This document shows positions 1 to 7,603 of a stretch of DNA of 64,000 nt, piece after piece. Each line of letters starts with the position of its first letter. The stretch's first letter is position 1. Made by a program: the position numbers and the translations under genes. The stretch lies in contig NZ_AFNU02000006.1 in assembly GCF_000215935.2 (NCBI RefSeq), positions 1-64,000 on the forward strand. Direction: 5' to 3'. Under the pieces are notes generated by a model. That model ran no database searches, was not told the DNA's origin, and worked only from the letters and a program-made list of their open reading frames with translations. Source of the stretch: Haloplasma contractile SSD-17B (GTDB lineage: Bacteria; Bacillota_I; Bacilli_A; Haloplasmatales; Haloplasmataceae).

Positions 1-558
1 GGTAGATTTTGTAGAGCGGTTGTGGATTGGAACTTAGCATATGGTAGGGAAGACGGGAACTATTATAGTGAGATTGTTGAGCCATTTATGACATTCGGTG
101 TTAAGGAAGAAAATATCTCATGGTTAAATTATTATTTAGATTCAAAGAAAACCATGACTAAAAAAATAGCTAGCAGTGATTCAATCTTTTTTACGGGGGG
201 ATTACCAGAACAAGCGATTATAAGAATAAAAGAATTGGGTTTAGAATCTACCATTTATTACAGCGATAAACTGATCATTGGAGCCAGTGCAGGAGCCCTT
301 ATGCAACTACCTAACTATTTTATTTCGCCGGATGATGACTATGAACACTTCGGATATTATGAAGGGCTTAATTTAATTAATCTAAATTTCAACATCGAGG
401 TTCACTATGAAGGCCTAGACGTCCAAAATCATGCAATTAAACAATGTATAAGGGATAAAAAGACTACGGTGTATGCAATACGAGATAATGGTGCAATGAT
501 CATTGATGAAGGCAATATAAATTTAATAGGAGAGGTTATAACGTTTAATTTAAACTAG
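1..558 (+). CDS. Peptidase S51 (dipeptidase E / cyanophycinase-like), 5' partial
   Basis: Serine peptidase of the S51 family, a class-I-glutaminase-like fold that cleaves Asp dipeptides or related substrates. The frame is open to the left edge of the window, so the true start lies outside; the GTG at 22 is only the first possible internal start. Visible motifs are the FFTGG loop and the nucleophile elbow GASAGA, with the Ser codon at 286-288. About 186 residues are visible against the usual 200-240, so roughly 20-40 N-terminal residues are missing. The downstream GNAT gene begins 15 bases after the stop and probably shares the transcript. The exact substrate cannot be read from the sequence. 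Confidence 0.8.
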   Translation, partial: GRFCRAVVDWNLAYGREDGNYYSEIVEPFMTFGVKEENISWLNYYLDSKKTMTKKIASSDSIFFTGGLPEQAIIRIKELGLESTIYYSDKLIIGASAGALMQLPNYFISPDDDYEHFGYYEGLNLINLNFNIEVHYEGLDVQNHAIKQCIRDKKTTVYAIRDNGAMIIDEGNINLIGEVITFNLN

Positions 559-572
559 TAGGAGGAATAACG

Positions 573-1091
573 ATGGAATTAAGGTTAGTAAAACCAAGAA
601 TGGAATTAAGAGATAAACACTTAGATTTTATAAAAGAATGGAAAGAAAATGGAGAAGATATTACACCCTATTCAGTAAGGTTACTAGGTCAGAGATATGA
701 AAAGTGGTTAGAGAATAATAACAAACTTGAAAATAAAGACACGGCACCAGATGATTGGGTACCGGCTACAACTTATTTTTTGATGGATGAAGAATCAAAC
801 ATGTTAGGAGCAGTTAATATTAGACATGAGTTGAATGAATTTCTATTTAACTATGGTGGTCATATCGGTTATGGGATTCGTCCGAGTGAGAGACGAAAGG
901 GCTATGCATCTAAGATGTTAGAAATGGCATTAAACGTGTCTAGAAATGAAATTGGATTAAAAAAAGTGTTAATTGTTTGTAATCAAGTAAATCATGCCTC
1001 TTCTAAAACCATTCAAAAAAATGGTGGTGTATTAGAAAATGAAGTAGTTGAAGAGGGGAAACTTGTACAAAGATTTTGGATTGAATTGTAG
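573..1091 (+). CDS. GNAT family N-acetyltransferase
   Basis: Acetyl-CoA-dependent N-acetyltransferase of 172 residues. The acetyl-CoA pyrophosphate loop is visible as RRKGYASKML, at about residues 109-118, after a beta-strand ending GYGIRPSE. The C-terminal Asn-rich strand (CNQVNHASSKTI) is typical of the Acetyltransf_3-like group. The ATG is preceded by AGGAGGA at good spacing, which fixes the start. It lies 15 bases downstream of the S51 peptidase and is probably co-transcribed; a terminator follows about 160 bases after the stop. The substrate is unknown. Confidence 0.85.
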   Translation: MELRLVKPRMELRDKHLDFIKEWKENGEDITPYSVRLLGQRYEKWLENNNKLENKDTAPDDWVPATTYFLMDEESNMLGAVNIRHELNEFLFNYGGHIGYGIRPSERRKGYASKMLEMALNVSRNEIGLKKVLIVCNQVNHASSKTIQKNGGVLENEVVEEGKLVQRFWIEL

Positions 1092-1248
1092 CCATATATA
1101 TTCTGGATCTAAATTATAAAATGATTTTTATTTCCGTAAACCGTATGTTGTTATCATTATTAAAGTAACAATTCCTGTTTGATACAGAAATGATCTTCTA
1201 AATAATAGTGCATAAGACTTTTTATTTATGTCCTTGGCATAGGGTACT

Positions 1249-1276
1249 AGACACTCAAAATTGAGTGTCTTTTATT
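1249..1276 (+). terminator. Intrinsic terminator after the GNAT gene
   Basis: A perfect 10-bp inverted repeat (AGACACTCAA / TTGAGTGTCT) with a very short loop is followed by TTTATT. It ends the S51 peptidase-GNAT transcript. The rest of 1092-1412 is AT-rich with no other coding signal. Confidence 0.8.
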
Positions 1277-1412
1277 ATAAACAAGCAGATCTAATTATTT
1301 TTCTGGTTTTTCGACATATAAAAAACGTATAATTACCAACCATTTTATAAAAACTAATAAAATAATAATAATTGAATATAATACTTAAACCTATTAGGAA
1401 TAGAGGAATATT

Positions 1413-2855
1413 ATGAATGAGTTAATTATGTGGATTATAAAGTGTCTTATTTATAGCCTTGGGTTATATATGGTATATATACTAATATTTGGTGTAATTT
1501 TATTTAAGTTTCATAAGCCTCAGAGGACAAATTATGAAAAAAAGTACACGGTTGAACGATTTTATGGTAAAAAAATAAGTCAAGATCAGGTGCATTTAGT
1601 CGAAGATCGCTATTATGCGAACCAAGTTATGAACAATTTAGTTAATAATGCTGAAAAAAGTATAGATATTGCATACTTTATGCTAAATGATGGACTAGCA
1701 GCAAAAGCAATAACCTTTAACTTAATAAAAGCAGCTGATCGTGGTGTACAGGTACGAATACTATTAGATGGATTAGCAAATAGAGTCTTTAATTCAATAA
1801 AAGAGTATCTATACATATACGCTACACACCCTAATATAACAGTTAAATTTTATGAACCATTCAACCTCTTGAGACCATCAACATGGAATAACCGAATGCA
1901 CGATAAAATAATTATAATTGATGAGTACAACCTAGGGTTAATAGGTGGTCAAAATATAGATGATAAATATCTCACTAGAGATGGCGAAAAGAACATGAAG
2001 TTCAGTGACCGTGATGTAGTGATCGTAAATACTAATTCAAGTAATAAACAGGGTACAGTTATTAACGATATGAAGCACTACTTTGATGTGATTTTTAACC
2101 ATAAGTATTCTAAGGAACCAATTAAAAAATTGACAAATAAGGTTATTCAAAAAGGGAATAAGAAAAAAAGGCAGATTGTGAGCTTTGCAAAAAAGTTAAG
2201 GGTAACAAATCCTGAGCTTTTTAATCTAACGATTGATTGGAATCTACAATCAATTGAAACTAATGGTATTAAGTTTATTTATAATCCAATTACACGACTT
2301 AAAAAAGAGCCATGGTGTTTTATAGATATAGCACGGCTTATTGAGAATGCTAAAAAATCAGTATTAATAGAAAACCCGTTTGTAATTCCTATTAAGCAGA
2401 TGCTAGCAAACCTCTATAAAAATAATGAAAAACATGAAATGACTATATTAACGAATTCATTAGCAACAAATTCGCATGTGTATGCGCATTCTGGCTATAA
2501 AAAATTTAGACAATATATGATAGATAAGGGAACAAAACTCTATGAATATCAGGGAAAGGATATTATCCATGCTAAATCATTTGTTATCGATCAAAGACTT
2601 AGTATTGTGGGTGCCTACAATCTAGATGCAAGAAGTACATACTTGAGTACAGAATCTATGATTGTAATCGATAGCGAAGAATTCGCACAGAAATTAGAAG
2701 ATAAGATTATGAAAAAGATCAATAATAGTCTACAGGTTACCAAGGGAGGATACTCTAAGCATCAAACAGTCAATAAGAAAAAAGTTCCTATATATAAAAA
2801 AGTATTGTCTATTATTTTATATCCCATCTCGTACGTTTTGGATTATATGCTTTAA
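1413..2855 (+). CDS. Phospholipase D-like / cardiolipin synthase family protein
   Basis: A 480-residue membrane-anchored protein of the PLD superfamily. An N-terminal transmembrane helix (about residues 6-30) precedes two HKD catalytic motifs. The first is HDKIIIID near residue 163, followed by GLIGGQN. The second is HAKSFVID near residue 386, followed by GAYNLDARS. Both keep the His, Lys and Asp of HxKxxxxD. The layout matches bacterial cardiolipin synthases (phosphatidyl transfer between two phosphatidylglycerols), but the protein has one rather than two N-terminal helices and an unusually long basic C-terminal tail, so another phospholipase or phosphatidyltransferase activity is possible. 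ATG is preceded by AGAGGAAT. It stands alone and ends at a bidirectional terminator. Confidence 0.8.
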   Translation: MNELIMWIIKCLIYSLGLYMVYILIFGVILFKFHKPQRTNYEKKYTVERFYGKKISQDQVHLVEDRYYANQVMNNLVNNAEKSIDIAYFMLNDGLAAKAITFNLIKAADRGVQVRILLDGLANRVFNSIKEYLYIYATHPNITVKFYEPFNLLRPSTWNNRMHDKIIIIDEYNLGLIGGQNIDDKYLTRDGEKNMKFSDRDVVIVNTNSSNKQGTVINDMKHYFDVIFNHKYSKEPIKKLTNKVIQKGNKKKRQIVSFAKKLRVTNPELFNLTIDWNLQSIETNGIKFIYNPITRLKKEPWCFIDIARLIENAKKSVLIENPFVIPIKQMLANLYKNNEKHEMTILTNSLATNSHVYAHSGYKKFRQYMIDKGTKLYEYQGKDIIHAKSFVIDQRLSIVGAYNLDARSTYLSTESMIVIDSEEFAQKLEDKIMKKINNSLQVTKGGYSKHQTVNKKKVPIYKKVLSIILYPISYVLDYML

Positions 2856-2883
2856 TATACTAAGAGATTTAATATTAATTTTA

Positions 2884-2936
2884 AACAAAAAGAGGTATTC
2901 TCAGTTAAGATAAGATTACCTCTTTTTGTTCGATTT
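2884..2936. terminator. Bidirectional terminator between convergent genes
   Basis: A 14-bp inverted repeat (arms 2884-2897 and 2917-2930) has an A-run on one side and a T-run on the other. It serves both the PLD-like gene on + and the MFS gene on -, whose stop is at 2938. Confidence 0.85.
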
Positions 2937-2937
2937 T

Positions 2938-4302
2938 TTATACAGATATAGCTTCACCAATAGTTGAATCATCATTTACAGGTTTCAAATCATCTTCAGT
3001 CTTAACATCCTGTATTTCCGTTTCAAGATTTCGAAGTCTTGGGTGTAGGTAAAATAATAGACTAGATAGTGACCAAAGTAACCCAATGATGATGAACATG
3101 AGTCCAATTCCTCTACCTTCACCGGTACCTATGACTGAACCTACTGTAGTTGCAAGTCTACCACCATCTACCATCATGGGTTCAAATACATACTCAGCCA
3201 AAGGTCCTACAAATGCATAACTGATTGGCGATAATGACATGGCTACCATGCCAATTAATGAGAAAACACGGCCCTGAACATGTGGTTCAACCTTTGACTG
3301 AAATATAGTTGTACTAATTGCATTAATAATTGGCAAAGTCATAAAGCCTAGACATAGCATAAGGGTTATATAGATAATATTAGAACTTACTCCTGATAAA
3401 GCAAGGAATAAACCACTAATAGATGAAATCATAATTAACCATTTTATACGTTTTTTTGGTGCACCTAAAATACCAATTAGAATGCCACCTAAAACCATTG
3501 CACTCCCGATTATTGCAAAATAAATACCTATAATCGTCTTATTATCTGTGTTTGCCAGGATGTAAGGGGTTATTAATAGGTCGAATGATCCTATTAGTAG
3601 GTTAGTGACTGCAAACAATAATAGCAACCATATTAGTCCAGCACGTTTTGATAAATAGATAAAACCATAACTAATATTTTTAAAGAATACATTAGCAGTT
3701 AATGGTTCTACATTAGGATCTCGTTTAAGTTCTGGGAGCTTAATAATTGCTAGTGTGATGATGGCAAATAAGAAAGTAGCCAAATCAATAATAATTAGAG
3801 GCTTTAATCCAGATGTAAAGAACAGTGCACCTGCAACTAAAGGAGCAATAATAATTCCTATAGCATTCGATAATTGATTAAGACCGTTCGCTCTTGCTAA
3901 CATCTTTTTAGGAACTAAAAGTGGAATTGTAGAATTGTATGCAGGCGATTGAAAAGTACCGAACATAGCCGATATAGCACCGGTGATATAGATATGCCAA
4001 AGCTCAAATTGTCCCGTATATAAAAGCAACAATATAATGGCAGTACATACCGAAGACATACTATCACTTAGGATTAGGATCTGTTTTCTTTTAAAACGGT
4101 CAACTATAACGCCTGCAAAAGGAGATATGATAATTGCTGGTATTGTTGTAGCAATAAAAAAGATTGAGAAACTAAAGATTGATTCAGTATCTTTAAGAAC
4201 CCAAAAACCAATCCCAATTAGTGTTATTTTAGATCCAATTAATGACAATAATTGTCCAAACCATATGAATAAAAATTTAAAAAAATACTGTTCTTGTTTC
4301 AT
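2938..4302 (-). CDS. MFS transporter, MFS_3 / EntS-MefA-like drug or siderophore exporter
   Basis: A 454-residue polytopic protein with about 12 transmembrane segments. The loop between TM2 and TM3 carries the MFS signature GVIVDRFKRKQILILSD. The overall arrangement (NGLNQLSNAIGIIIAP in TM5, long C-terminal cytoplasmic acidic tail) fits the MFS_3 family, which includes macrolide efflux MefA and enterobactin exporter EntS. It probably exports a small molecule by proton antiport; the substrate cannot be assigned. The ATG at 4302 is preceded on the minus strand by GGGGAGGAAT. The gene is monocistronic, with a shared terminator downstream. Confidence 0.85.
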   Translation of the reverse strand: MKQEQYFFKFLFIWFGQLLSLIGSKITLIGIGFWVLKDTESIFSFSIFFIATTIPAIIISPFAGVIVDRFKRKQILILSDSMSSVCTAIILLLLYTGQFELWHIYITGAISAMFGTFQSPAYNSTIPLLVPKKMLARANGLNQLSNAIGIIIAPLVAGALFFTSGLKPLIIIDLATFLFAIITLAIIKLPELKRDPNVEPLTANVFFKNISYGFIYLSKRAGLIWLLLLFAVTNLLIGSFDLLITPYILANTDNKTIIGIYFAIIGSAMVLGGILIGILGAPKKRIKWLIMISSISGLFLALSGVSSNIIYITLMLCLGFMTLPIINAISTTIFQSKVEPHVQGRVFSLIGMVAMSLSPISYAFVGPLAEYVFEPMMVDGGRLATTVGSVIGTGEGRGIGLMFIIIGLLWSLSSLLFYLHPRLRNLETEIQDVKTEDDLKPVNDDSTIGEAISV

Positions 4303-4465
4303 ATTTAATTATTCCTCCCCAAAGTGACACTAACTATCTATAACTGTATGAATCCATTCTCCTGTATATAACCATTTTAGTATAAAAGTGCGCTATAAAT
4401 TCTCGTATTGTGTTGATTTTTCGCAAATAAATAATAAAATTCAAGTGCTTTTTTTATAAAGATGT

Positions 4466-4498
4466 AGAAAAAAAGATGATTCAAATTTAAATCACCTT
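4466..4498 (-). terminator. Intrinsic terminator (minus) of the DUF421 gene
   Basis: Read on the minus strand, AGGTGATT and AATCATCT form an 8-bp stem with one G-U pair, followed by a run of T (the A-run at 4467-4474 on +). It lies just beyond the stop of the YetF-like gene. Confidence 0.65.
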
Positions 4499-4517
4499 AA
4501 TAACTTAAAGCCAAGAT

Positions 4518-5222
4518 TTAATTCTTTGGGTAATCGTCGTACTTTTGTAAATGAAATCCGTATTGTTCTGACCATTCTGCATATAAGACGGTTTTAACAT
4601 TAGTGATATCACGTTGTTGCAAAAGTTTCATGAGCCATTCTCTAGACCGGTTATTTAACGTTTTTAAATGGTCATCTACAATCTGTCCATCGAGTATCAC
4701 GGGTAAATTAATAGATGATTTAGTGTCATCCTCGGAATTGTTATTTTGACTAGTGAAGGCTGATTTTTTCTTAACCGTAATGACACCACTGTTTTCTAAT
4801 ATAGCGTAGTCAACCTCTCTAATCGAAAAGGCATTTTTGTCACGTAACAATCCTAGAAATTCAGTGAAATCTAGTTTTTGTTTAATTAAAACATCGAAGT
4901 TAATTAAACCATCTCTAACCACAAACTCAGGTGCACCTTGTATGATTTTCCGAGCTTTCAACGATTTTAAGGTAATCTTTTCGATCAATAACATTAGTAT
5001 GGTCCATATTGTCACACTATAAATTATATAATAAAAAGGTGTCTTTGGATCATAAATTGCATTACCAACGAGTTCACCTAAAACAAGTGCGGAAATAAAA
5101 TCAAAGGGTGTAATTTGTGACAGTTGCCGATTTCCTATTAGTCTGACACTAATTAACAATAGAACGAATCCTACTGTTAACTCAACTGTTAACTGTCCAA
5201 TAAGAGAATTGAAAAAATTCAT
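4518..5222 (-). CDS. DUF421 / YetF-family membrane protein
   Basis: A 234-residue protein with three N-terminal transmembrane helices followed by a cytoplasmic YetF C-terminal domain. The hallmark N-terminal segment (RLIGNRQLSQITPFDF, then GELVGNAIYD) is clear, and the cytoplasmic domain contains EFLGLLRDKNAFSIREVDYA, typical of the family. An upstream in-frame ATG at 5312 exists, but the ATG at 5222 is preceded by AAGAGGGA at proper spacing and matches the family start, so I chose 5222. Members such as B. subtilis YetF, YdfS and YrbG lack a settled biochemical role; links to spore germination and membrane stress have been proposed. It is a single-gene unit. Confidence 0.85.
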   Translation of the reverse strand: MNFFNSLIGQLTVELTVGFVLLLISVRLIGNRQLSQITPFDFISALVLGELVGNAIYDPKTPFYYIIYSVTIWTILMLLIEKITLKSLKARKIIQGAPEFVVRDGLINFDVLIKQKLDFTEFLGLLRDKNAFSIREVDYAILENSGVITVKKKSAFTSQNNNSEDDTKSSINLPVILDGQIVDDHLKTLNNRSREWLMKLLQQRDITNVKTVLYAEWSEQYGFHLQKYDDYPKN

Positions 5223-5715
5223 ACATACACCATCCCTCTTATATAGTCTATACAAATTGTTATTTTTAACTTTTTTAGGTAATTTTATACAATATGGAAG
5301 AAAAAAGCGCAAGTTAGAAGTAGAAAAGTGTATCTAAGAAAATAAAAGTTGAATATAAATCACTCCTTAATACACTTTTAGTGTCAGAGAAAGTAAACTG
5401 CTTTTAAAAGGAGAGATTTTTTTCTGATCATAACACATAAGTTTAGTGTAATATGTATTTTCTATTATTACGTTAGTGTCAACTATTCCTACTATTCAAG
5501 ATGGAGACATATATAGTTTACATTTAGTATCGCGATTTTTAGTGACAAGTTTATATGCTAGCATCAGTTGTATATGATGTTAAGGTTAGACTAGATATTC
5601 GAAAACAATGTATCTAAAAATTTGTATTAACATAAAAAATCACAGTATTCACCTAAGTGAAACTGAGATTTTTATATTCTAAAATTGAGATTAAGTTTTT
5701 AATTATCTCGCATCT
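5223..5715. other. Intergenic region, about 490 bases, mostly featureless
   Basis: No convincing open frame on either strand. It contains the presumed promoter of the DUF421 gene near 5240-5300 (minus) and the terminator of the coiled-coil gene at 5633-5675. A weak inverted repeat CTCCTT...AAGGAG (about 5363-5413) followed by a T-run on + could terminate a small + strand RNA, but no promoter or conserved RNA motif was recognised. Confidence 0.4.
5633..5675 (-). terminator. Intrinsic terminator (minus) of the coiled-coil gene
   Basis: A long hairpin has outer arms AAAAATC and GATTTTT, inner arms CAGT and ACTG, and a central ATTCAC...GTGAA. U-runs occur on both sides, so it can terminate the minus-strand transcript whose stop codon is at 5716. 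Confidence 0.6.
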
Positions 5716-6429
5716 TTATGAGTTAAATTGGTTTAATATTGTCAAGTACTGTTTAGTTTTTTCTAAATCGTTCCGCTTCTCTTTATACCGACTTAGCTTC
5801 GACTGAATTCCCTCATGCTCCTCTGTTAATGTTTTAATTTTTGATTCCATTGACTCTTTCTCTTCTTTATATGAGTTCAGCAGAGTTACTTTTTCCTCTA
5901 ACTGCTTTTTTAGTAATGCTAATTGCTCTTCTAATAAATTTTTTTCTTTCTCTTTCACTTCTTTCTCTTTTTTATCAACAAGATAATTTCTAAAAACAAA
6001 TATAAAATAACCACATGAAACAACCACAAAAGCGATAAAAAAATAAAAACTTATTAAGCATAGGGCAAATATAACACTTAAAATTGCAACAATTATTTTA
6101 AAATGTTTTGATTCAGTGATTGGCGCTTGATTATATTCATTTTTGATTCGCTTTTGAATTTGTTTTGCCTTATTTTGTAAATCAATTCCTTCATTGTTAA
6201 CGCCATTCATTTCATCTAATAGAAATTCAAGGTCAGTTCTTAAATCAATCTTATTCATCTTTAAATCGGCAATTGATTTTATCCATTGATCTTCGTGTTC
6301 CCAAAGGTCTTGCACTTCATCCTCTAAAGAATTACGTAGACCATGTAGATAGGTTAATTTTTGATTGATTGTCGAATCAGAGTAAAAGATCTCATCCGGG
6401 TTACTGTAGCCTAAGTTTTGTTCTGACAT
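5716..6429 (-). CDS. Coiled-coil protein with a central membrane hairpin, unknown function
   Basis: A 237-residue protein of unrecognised family. Residues about 1-100 are polar and partly helical. Residues about 109-147 form two closely spaced transmembrane segments (IIVAILSVIFALCLISFYFF and FIAFVVVSCGYFIFVFRNYL). Residues about 150-230 are a strongly charged heptad-rich coiled coil (for example EKEKNLLEEQLALLKKQLEE). Both termini are therefore probably cytoplasmic. This geometry resembles membrane-tethered scaffolds, but no function is implied. The ATG at 6429 follows GTGGGAGAGG on the minus strand. It is divergent from the his operon promoter about 260 bases away. Confidence 0.75.
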   Translation of the reverse strand: MSEQNLGYSNPDEIFYSDSTINQKLTYLHGLRNSLEDEVQDLWEHEDQWIKSIADLKMNKIDLRTDLEFLLDEMNGVNNEGIDLQNKAKQIQKRIKNEYNQAPITESKHFKIIVAILSVIFALCLISFYFFIAFVVVSCGYFIFVFRNYLVDKKEKEVKEKEKNLLEEQLALLKKQLEEKVTLLNSYKEEKESMESKIKTLTEEHEGIQSKLSRYKEKRNDLEKTKQYLTILNQFNS

Positions 6430-6686
6430 ACCTCTCCCACCTCATTTAGTACTATTCATTGAATTATATTCAAAAAAATAAAAATTATGCTAATCCCATT
6501 TAAATTATTCGATAGTTTTTTATAAGAATTATAGAAAGTGAATACCTAGTTGATCTATATAAATAATAATTCTTTATATCTTAAAAGAATACACCTTTTT
6601 TATATAATAAAGAGTGTTTAGCGTCTTATAGCTACCAACTCTATGTAATCAACACCATACTATGAACTATTATTTTCCATTTAAGG

Positions 6687-6715
6687 TTGTCAAATCATAA
6701 ATTCAGTGTTATACT
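6687..6715 (+). promoter_or_regulatory. Sigma-A promoter of the histidine operon
   Basis: TTGTCA (6687-6692) and TATACT (6710-6715) are separated by exactly 17 bases. Transcription would start near 6722, about 65 bases before the leader peptide. A 7-bp inverted repeat (TACTTTA 6730-6736 / TAAAGTA 6743-6749) just after the predicted start might be an operator; that part is speculative. Confidence 0.75.
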
Positions 6716-6786
6716 AATTATAGTCACTTTACTTTAGTTAAATAAAGTACAATGAGAAAGTAAGGAAAATGAAGGTGTGATTGATT

Positions 6787-6834
6787 ATGAAAATACAATT
6801 ACAAGAACAAGTTCATTGGCATCATCATTTCTAA
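6787..6834 (+). CDS. hisL: His operon leader peptide (MKIQLQEQVHWHHHF)
   Basis: A 15-codon reading frame starts at ATG 6787 with an AAGGTG ribosome site at 6772-6777 and ends at TAA 6832-6834. Its last six codons read His-Trp-His-His-His-Phe, so four of six are CAT. It lies between the operon promoter and an intrinsic terminator upstream of hisZ, which is the defining arrangement of ribosome-mediated attenuation: low His-tRNA stalls the ribosome on the CAT run. The peptide itself probably has no other function. I found no T-box sequence in this leader, which is the more familiar mechanism for amino-acid operons in Firmicutes. Confidence 0.85.
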   Translation: MKIQLQEQVHWHHHF

Positions 6835-6955
6835 GGGTTTGATTTATGAGTAAAGTCATAGAAACAAGCCCTGTTTCTGATGAGTAAAAATGGACTTGTA
6901 TCTATACGGCATTAATTTTAAGCCATGTAGTATAAGTCTGCATGGCTTTTTTTTA
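6834..6955 (+). promoter_or_regulatory. Histidine attenuator with alternative RNA structures
   Basis: The terminator is AAGCCATG (6920-6927) pairing with CATGGCTT (6941-6948), followed by eight T. A competing helix pairs 6892-6900 with 6931-6939 (9 bp with two G-U); it encloses one terminator arm and uses its loop, so it excludes the terminator and acts as an antiterminator. Upstream, AGGGTTTG (6834-6841) can pair with CAAGCCCT (6865-6872), and AGAAACA/TGTTTCT (6860-6878) form a local hairpin. Segment 6864-6871 can also pair partly with 6892-6899. A ribosome finishing the leader would cover 6834-6841; one stalled on the first CAT codons would leave it free. The pairings are seen directly; the switching order is inference. 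Confidence 0.75.
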
Positions 6956-7583
6956 GTGTGCCGGGCAAGCATAACAACTAGGTGATGAAAGTTCACTGTA
7001 GGGGTTAACCGTGCCAACTACTAGCCGAATGCAAGGGTGTCCATCGCGAGGTGGAATCTGAAGGAAGCGCTAGGCAAAACTCTGGTCCGAGGGATACGAA
7101 TCACATATAAGGCTAGCATAGTTTGGATAAGTCTGCTAAACAAGATGAAGTCCAAAACGGTTCGAAGACTATGAGAGTAAATGTGGCGGATAGATGGAGT
7201 GAAAGTGGTTATGCTTACCCCGGGAGGTCTCATTATTTATACCAAACTCTTATAGTAATATAAGACTGAATAATGAGAAGTCAGCAGATGCCATAGTACT
7301 ATACAATAGTATAGGAAGGGCTGAACGTTAAGTAAGTACATTAATAATACATTCGATGGTATATGTAAAACTACTGACAGACTAGTAAAAGGATGCCTTA
7401 GTATAAATAATGGATGGAATCCTAAAACAACTAAGGATCGTATCAATATACCACGGCATTATTATTAAAGATTGTACGGAAGTCTAGAATAGTCAATGCT
7501 TAATGAACCGCCGAGTACGTGACCCGTATGCTCGGTGGTGTGAGAGGACGACATTCAAATTAATTGAATGTCTCCTACTCGAT
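6956..7583 (+). mobile_element. Group IIC intron without an intron-encoded protein
   Basis: It begins with the GTGTG consensus immediately after the U-run of the his attenuator and ends in CTCCTACTCGAT. Internal landmarks match the bacterial IIC class as I recall it from the Oceanobacillus iheyensis intron: GCAAGGGTGTCC and GGAATCTGAAGGAAGC in domain I, CCCGGGAGGTCT near its end, then GAAGTCAGCAGA and GGAAGGGCTGAACG. Domain V (7505-7540) keeps a CGC triad in AACCGCCGAG pairing with CTCGGTGGT. Domain VI is a 9-bp hairpin (7550-7558/7564-7572). Domain IV (about 7328-7504) is only about 175 bases, with no reverse transcriptase. The ribozyme core looks intact. The exact 3' junction is uncertain by a base or two. 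Confidence 0.85.
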
Positions 7584-7603
7584 TAAAAAAAGGGAGGTAC
7601 TAT

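Noticed and set aside
5223-5312. N-terminal extension of the DUF421 protein from ATG 5312
   Set aside because: The ribosome site AAGAGGGA and the family N-terminus both support ATG 5222.
6787-6955. T-box riboswitch
   Set aside because: No recognisable T-box sequence or specifier-loop structure; a His-rich leader peptide with alternative stems explains the region better.
7021-7446. Two open frames on the minus strand inside the his leader
   Set aside because: They lie entirely within the group IIC intron; the + strand RNA landmarks explain the sequence and the frames have no ribosome sites.
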